A stretch of DNA of 64,000 nt from Timaviella obliquedivisa GSE-PSE-MK23-08B. GTDB lineage: Bacteria; Cyanobacteriota; Cyanobacteriia; Elainellales; Elainellaceae. Under the pieces are notes generated by a model. That model did not search any database, was not told where the DNA came from, and was given only the letters and a program-made list of their open reading frames with translations. Within the stretch, counting starts at the first letter, position 1, and every line of letters begins with the position of its first letter. The stretch is taken from contig JAHHII010000017.1 of assembly GCA_019358855.1 (NCBI GenBank), positions 1 to 64,000 on the forward strand, given 5' to 3'. This document shows, piece by piece, positions 62,762-64,000 of the stretch. The position numbers and the translations under genes were made by a program.

Positions 62762-63814
62762 ATGTCTCTCGTCTCGCCAATTCTTCAAATTGAAAATGTC
62801 ACCCGCCAATTTCCTAAAACCCCTACCCCTGCGGTTACCCAAGTTTCCCTCACCCTCCATCCTGGTGAAATTTTAGGATTATTGGGCCCTTCAGGCTGCG
62901 GCAAAACAACCTTGCTGCGACTCATTGCTGGGTTTGAGCCGCTTCAATCAGGTCACATCACCCTAGCCGGACAAATCGTAGCAGGCAATGGACATTGGGT
63001 TTCACCCGAACGACGGGACATGGGCATGGTATTTCAGGACTATGCGTTATTTCCTCATTTAAGCGTCGCTAAAAATATAGCATTTGGATTAGCGGGGCAA
63101 AAAGTAAAGGCAGACCCTGTGCTTCAAACTCTTGCCCTGGTTGGGCTCAAAGGATTAGAAAATCGCTATCCCCATGAGCTTTCCGGTGGGCAGCAGCAGC
63201 GTGTCGCCCTTGCCCGTGCCCTCGCCCGTCGCCCTTCACTCATTCTGCTAGATGAACCGCTGAGTAATTTGGATGTGCAAGTGCGGCTGCATCTACGTCG
63301 AGAGATTAGAGAGATTTTGAAAGACACTCACACTACTGCAATTTTTGTCACCCATGATCAAGAAGAGGCGCTGGCGATTTGCGACCAAGTAGCAGTGATG
63401 CATCAGGGGAAAATTGAACAGCTTGATAACCCCGAAGCGTTATACCGCTATCCTGCCTCTCGCTTTGTCGCTGAGTTTGTGACGCAAGCTAATTTTTTAT
63501 CGGCACAGCGCCATAGCTCTATTTGGCAGACTGAGGTAGGAAGCTTTTCAATTAAGCAGGATCTTGCGGAGGAGACAGGAGCTTTGATGATTCGGCAAGA
63601 AGATTTAAAGCTGCACCCTAGCCCAGAAAGTCAAATTGTGGTACGCGATCGCCATTTTCTAGGACGTGACTACGCTTATTGGGTGCAAACGCCCTCAGGA
63701 ACGATTTTACAGGCGCGCTTATCATCAGGCACGATCGCAGTTGGCGATCGGGTCAACTGTCTTGTCAATCCCGATGCAGTTAGATTGTTTCCTTCAGGTC
63801 AACAACCTAGTTAA
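62762..63814 (+). CDS. futC: Ferric iron ABC transporter ATPase
   Basis: The start at 62762 (MSLVSPILQIENVTRQF, 350 residues) is preferred to 62663, which adds 33 residues not expected in the family. Motifs are Walker A GPSGCGKTT (about 43-51), Q loop VFQDYALFPH, signature LSGGQQQR (about 143-150), Walker B LILLDEPLSNLD and switch His in FVTHDQEEAL. The C-terminal 110 residues form the TOBE-like regulatory domain (RDRHFLGRDYAYWVQTPSG). It belongs to the FbpC/PotA group and powers FutB. Confidence 0.93.
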   Translation: MSLVSPILQIENVTRQFPKTPTPAVTQVSLTLHPGEILGLLGPSGCGKTTLLRLIAGFEPLQSGHITLAGQIVAGNGHWVSPERRDMGMVFQDYALFPHLSVAKNIAFGLAGQKVKADPVLQTLALVGLKGLENRYPHELSGGQQQRVALARALARRPSLILLDEPLSNLDVQVRLHLRREIREILKDTHTTAIFVTHDQEEALAICDQVAVMHQGKIEQLDNPEALYRYPASRFVAEFVTQANFLSAQRHSSIWQTEVGSFSIKQDLAEETGALMIRQEDLKLHPSPESQIVVRDRHFLGRDYAYWVQTPSGTILQARLSSGTIAVGDRVNCLVNPDAVRLFPSGQQPS

Positions 63815-64000
63815 CAGGCTCTACAGTACTCACACGCTAGCGTAGAAGCTTCACGGCATCCTTCATGGCTTCATCGCAGCTACTTAACCCAACCCCGCAG
63901 TATAAAGTTCTAGTAAAACTACTGGGGAATTAAAAATTTGTTAAAGAATTCTTAAAGTTGCCATGAGATTCATATCAAGGCACAAATTGAGTTCGCTTCA

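Noticed and set aside
1-64000. Frequent GCGATCGC octamers considered as a special repeat
   Set aside because: This is the well-known HIP1 sequence of many cyanobacterial genomes, so it supports the origin of the DNA but is not a new feature.

Overview
The window looks like chromosomal DNA of a filamentous or mat-forming cyanobacterium. The evidence is the very frequent octamer GCGATCGC (HIP1), moderate GC, a FutA/FutB/FutC-type iron importer, an Atx1-like 64-residue copper chaperone next to a copper P-type ATPase, a CAAD-domain protein, Cry-DASH, and a large exopolysaccharide locus. I saw no tRNA, rRNA or CRISPR array.

Layout. 1-1.7 kb: a PAS/GAF sensor protein cut off at its C-terminus by the end of what looks like an IS630-type element. 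2.7-4.4 kb: a YegS/DAGK-type lipid kinase converging on a PAP2 phosphatase. 4.7-8.9 kb: a copper module (Atx1-like chaperone, CopA-type ATPase, small cupredoxin, and a two-domain DUF305 lipoprotein). The first three lie behind a promoter with MerR-family geometry (20-bp spacer filled by a dyad). 9-16.2 kb: a stress-flavoured cluster of DUF2945, DUF2267, Cry-DASH, a CAAD membrane protein, an unknown 170-residue protein, a small lipoprotein, a DUF2382 protein and a PRC-barrel/DUF2382 protein. 16.7-22.5 kb: an HTH protein, relics of an HlyD-type adaptor and a histidine kinase, then glgX/treX and treZ for trehalose release from glycogen-type glucans; no treY is present in the window.

23.4-43.1 kb: about 20 kb of minus-strand exopolysaccharide genes. 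They comprise a WcaF-like acetyltransferase, SAM methyltransferases including one FkbM type, at least nine glycosyltransferases (GT4 and GT2), a Wzy-like polymerase, an ABC exporter that may serve as flippase, and at the promoter end a WecA/TagO-type glycosyl-1-phosphate transferase. Divergent from this on the plus strand are a Wza-like SLBB export protein and a Wzc-like co-polymerase/ATPase (44.4-48.8 kb). Together they outline a nearly complete Wzx/Wzy-style pathway with an ABC protein where Wzx would be expected. Decayed genes (a gmd start, the tail of a GT2) show that the locus has been remodelled.

48.9-64 kb: a metallophosphoesterase; a FIST sensor/histidine kinase pair; a rhodanese, acyltransferase, TIGR04283-type glycosyltransferase and DUF547 group; a DUF433 protein; a TPR lipoprotein and a TonB-like proline-rich protein; and the iron importer genes futA, futB and futC with a pentapeptide-repeat lipoprotein coupled to futB.

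Dispersed through the first 18 kb are four ~150-bp MITE-like elements in two families. The families have different terminal inverted repeats but nearly the same GC-rich central hairpin, and all complete copies are flanked by 3-bp TNA duplications.
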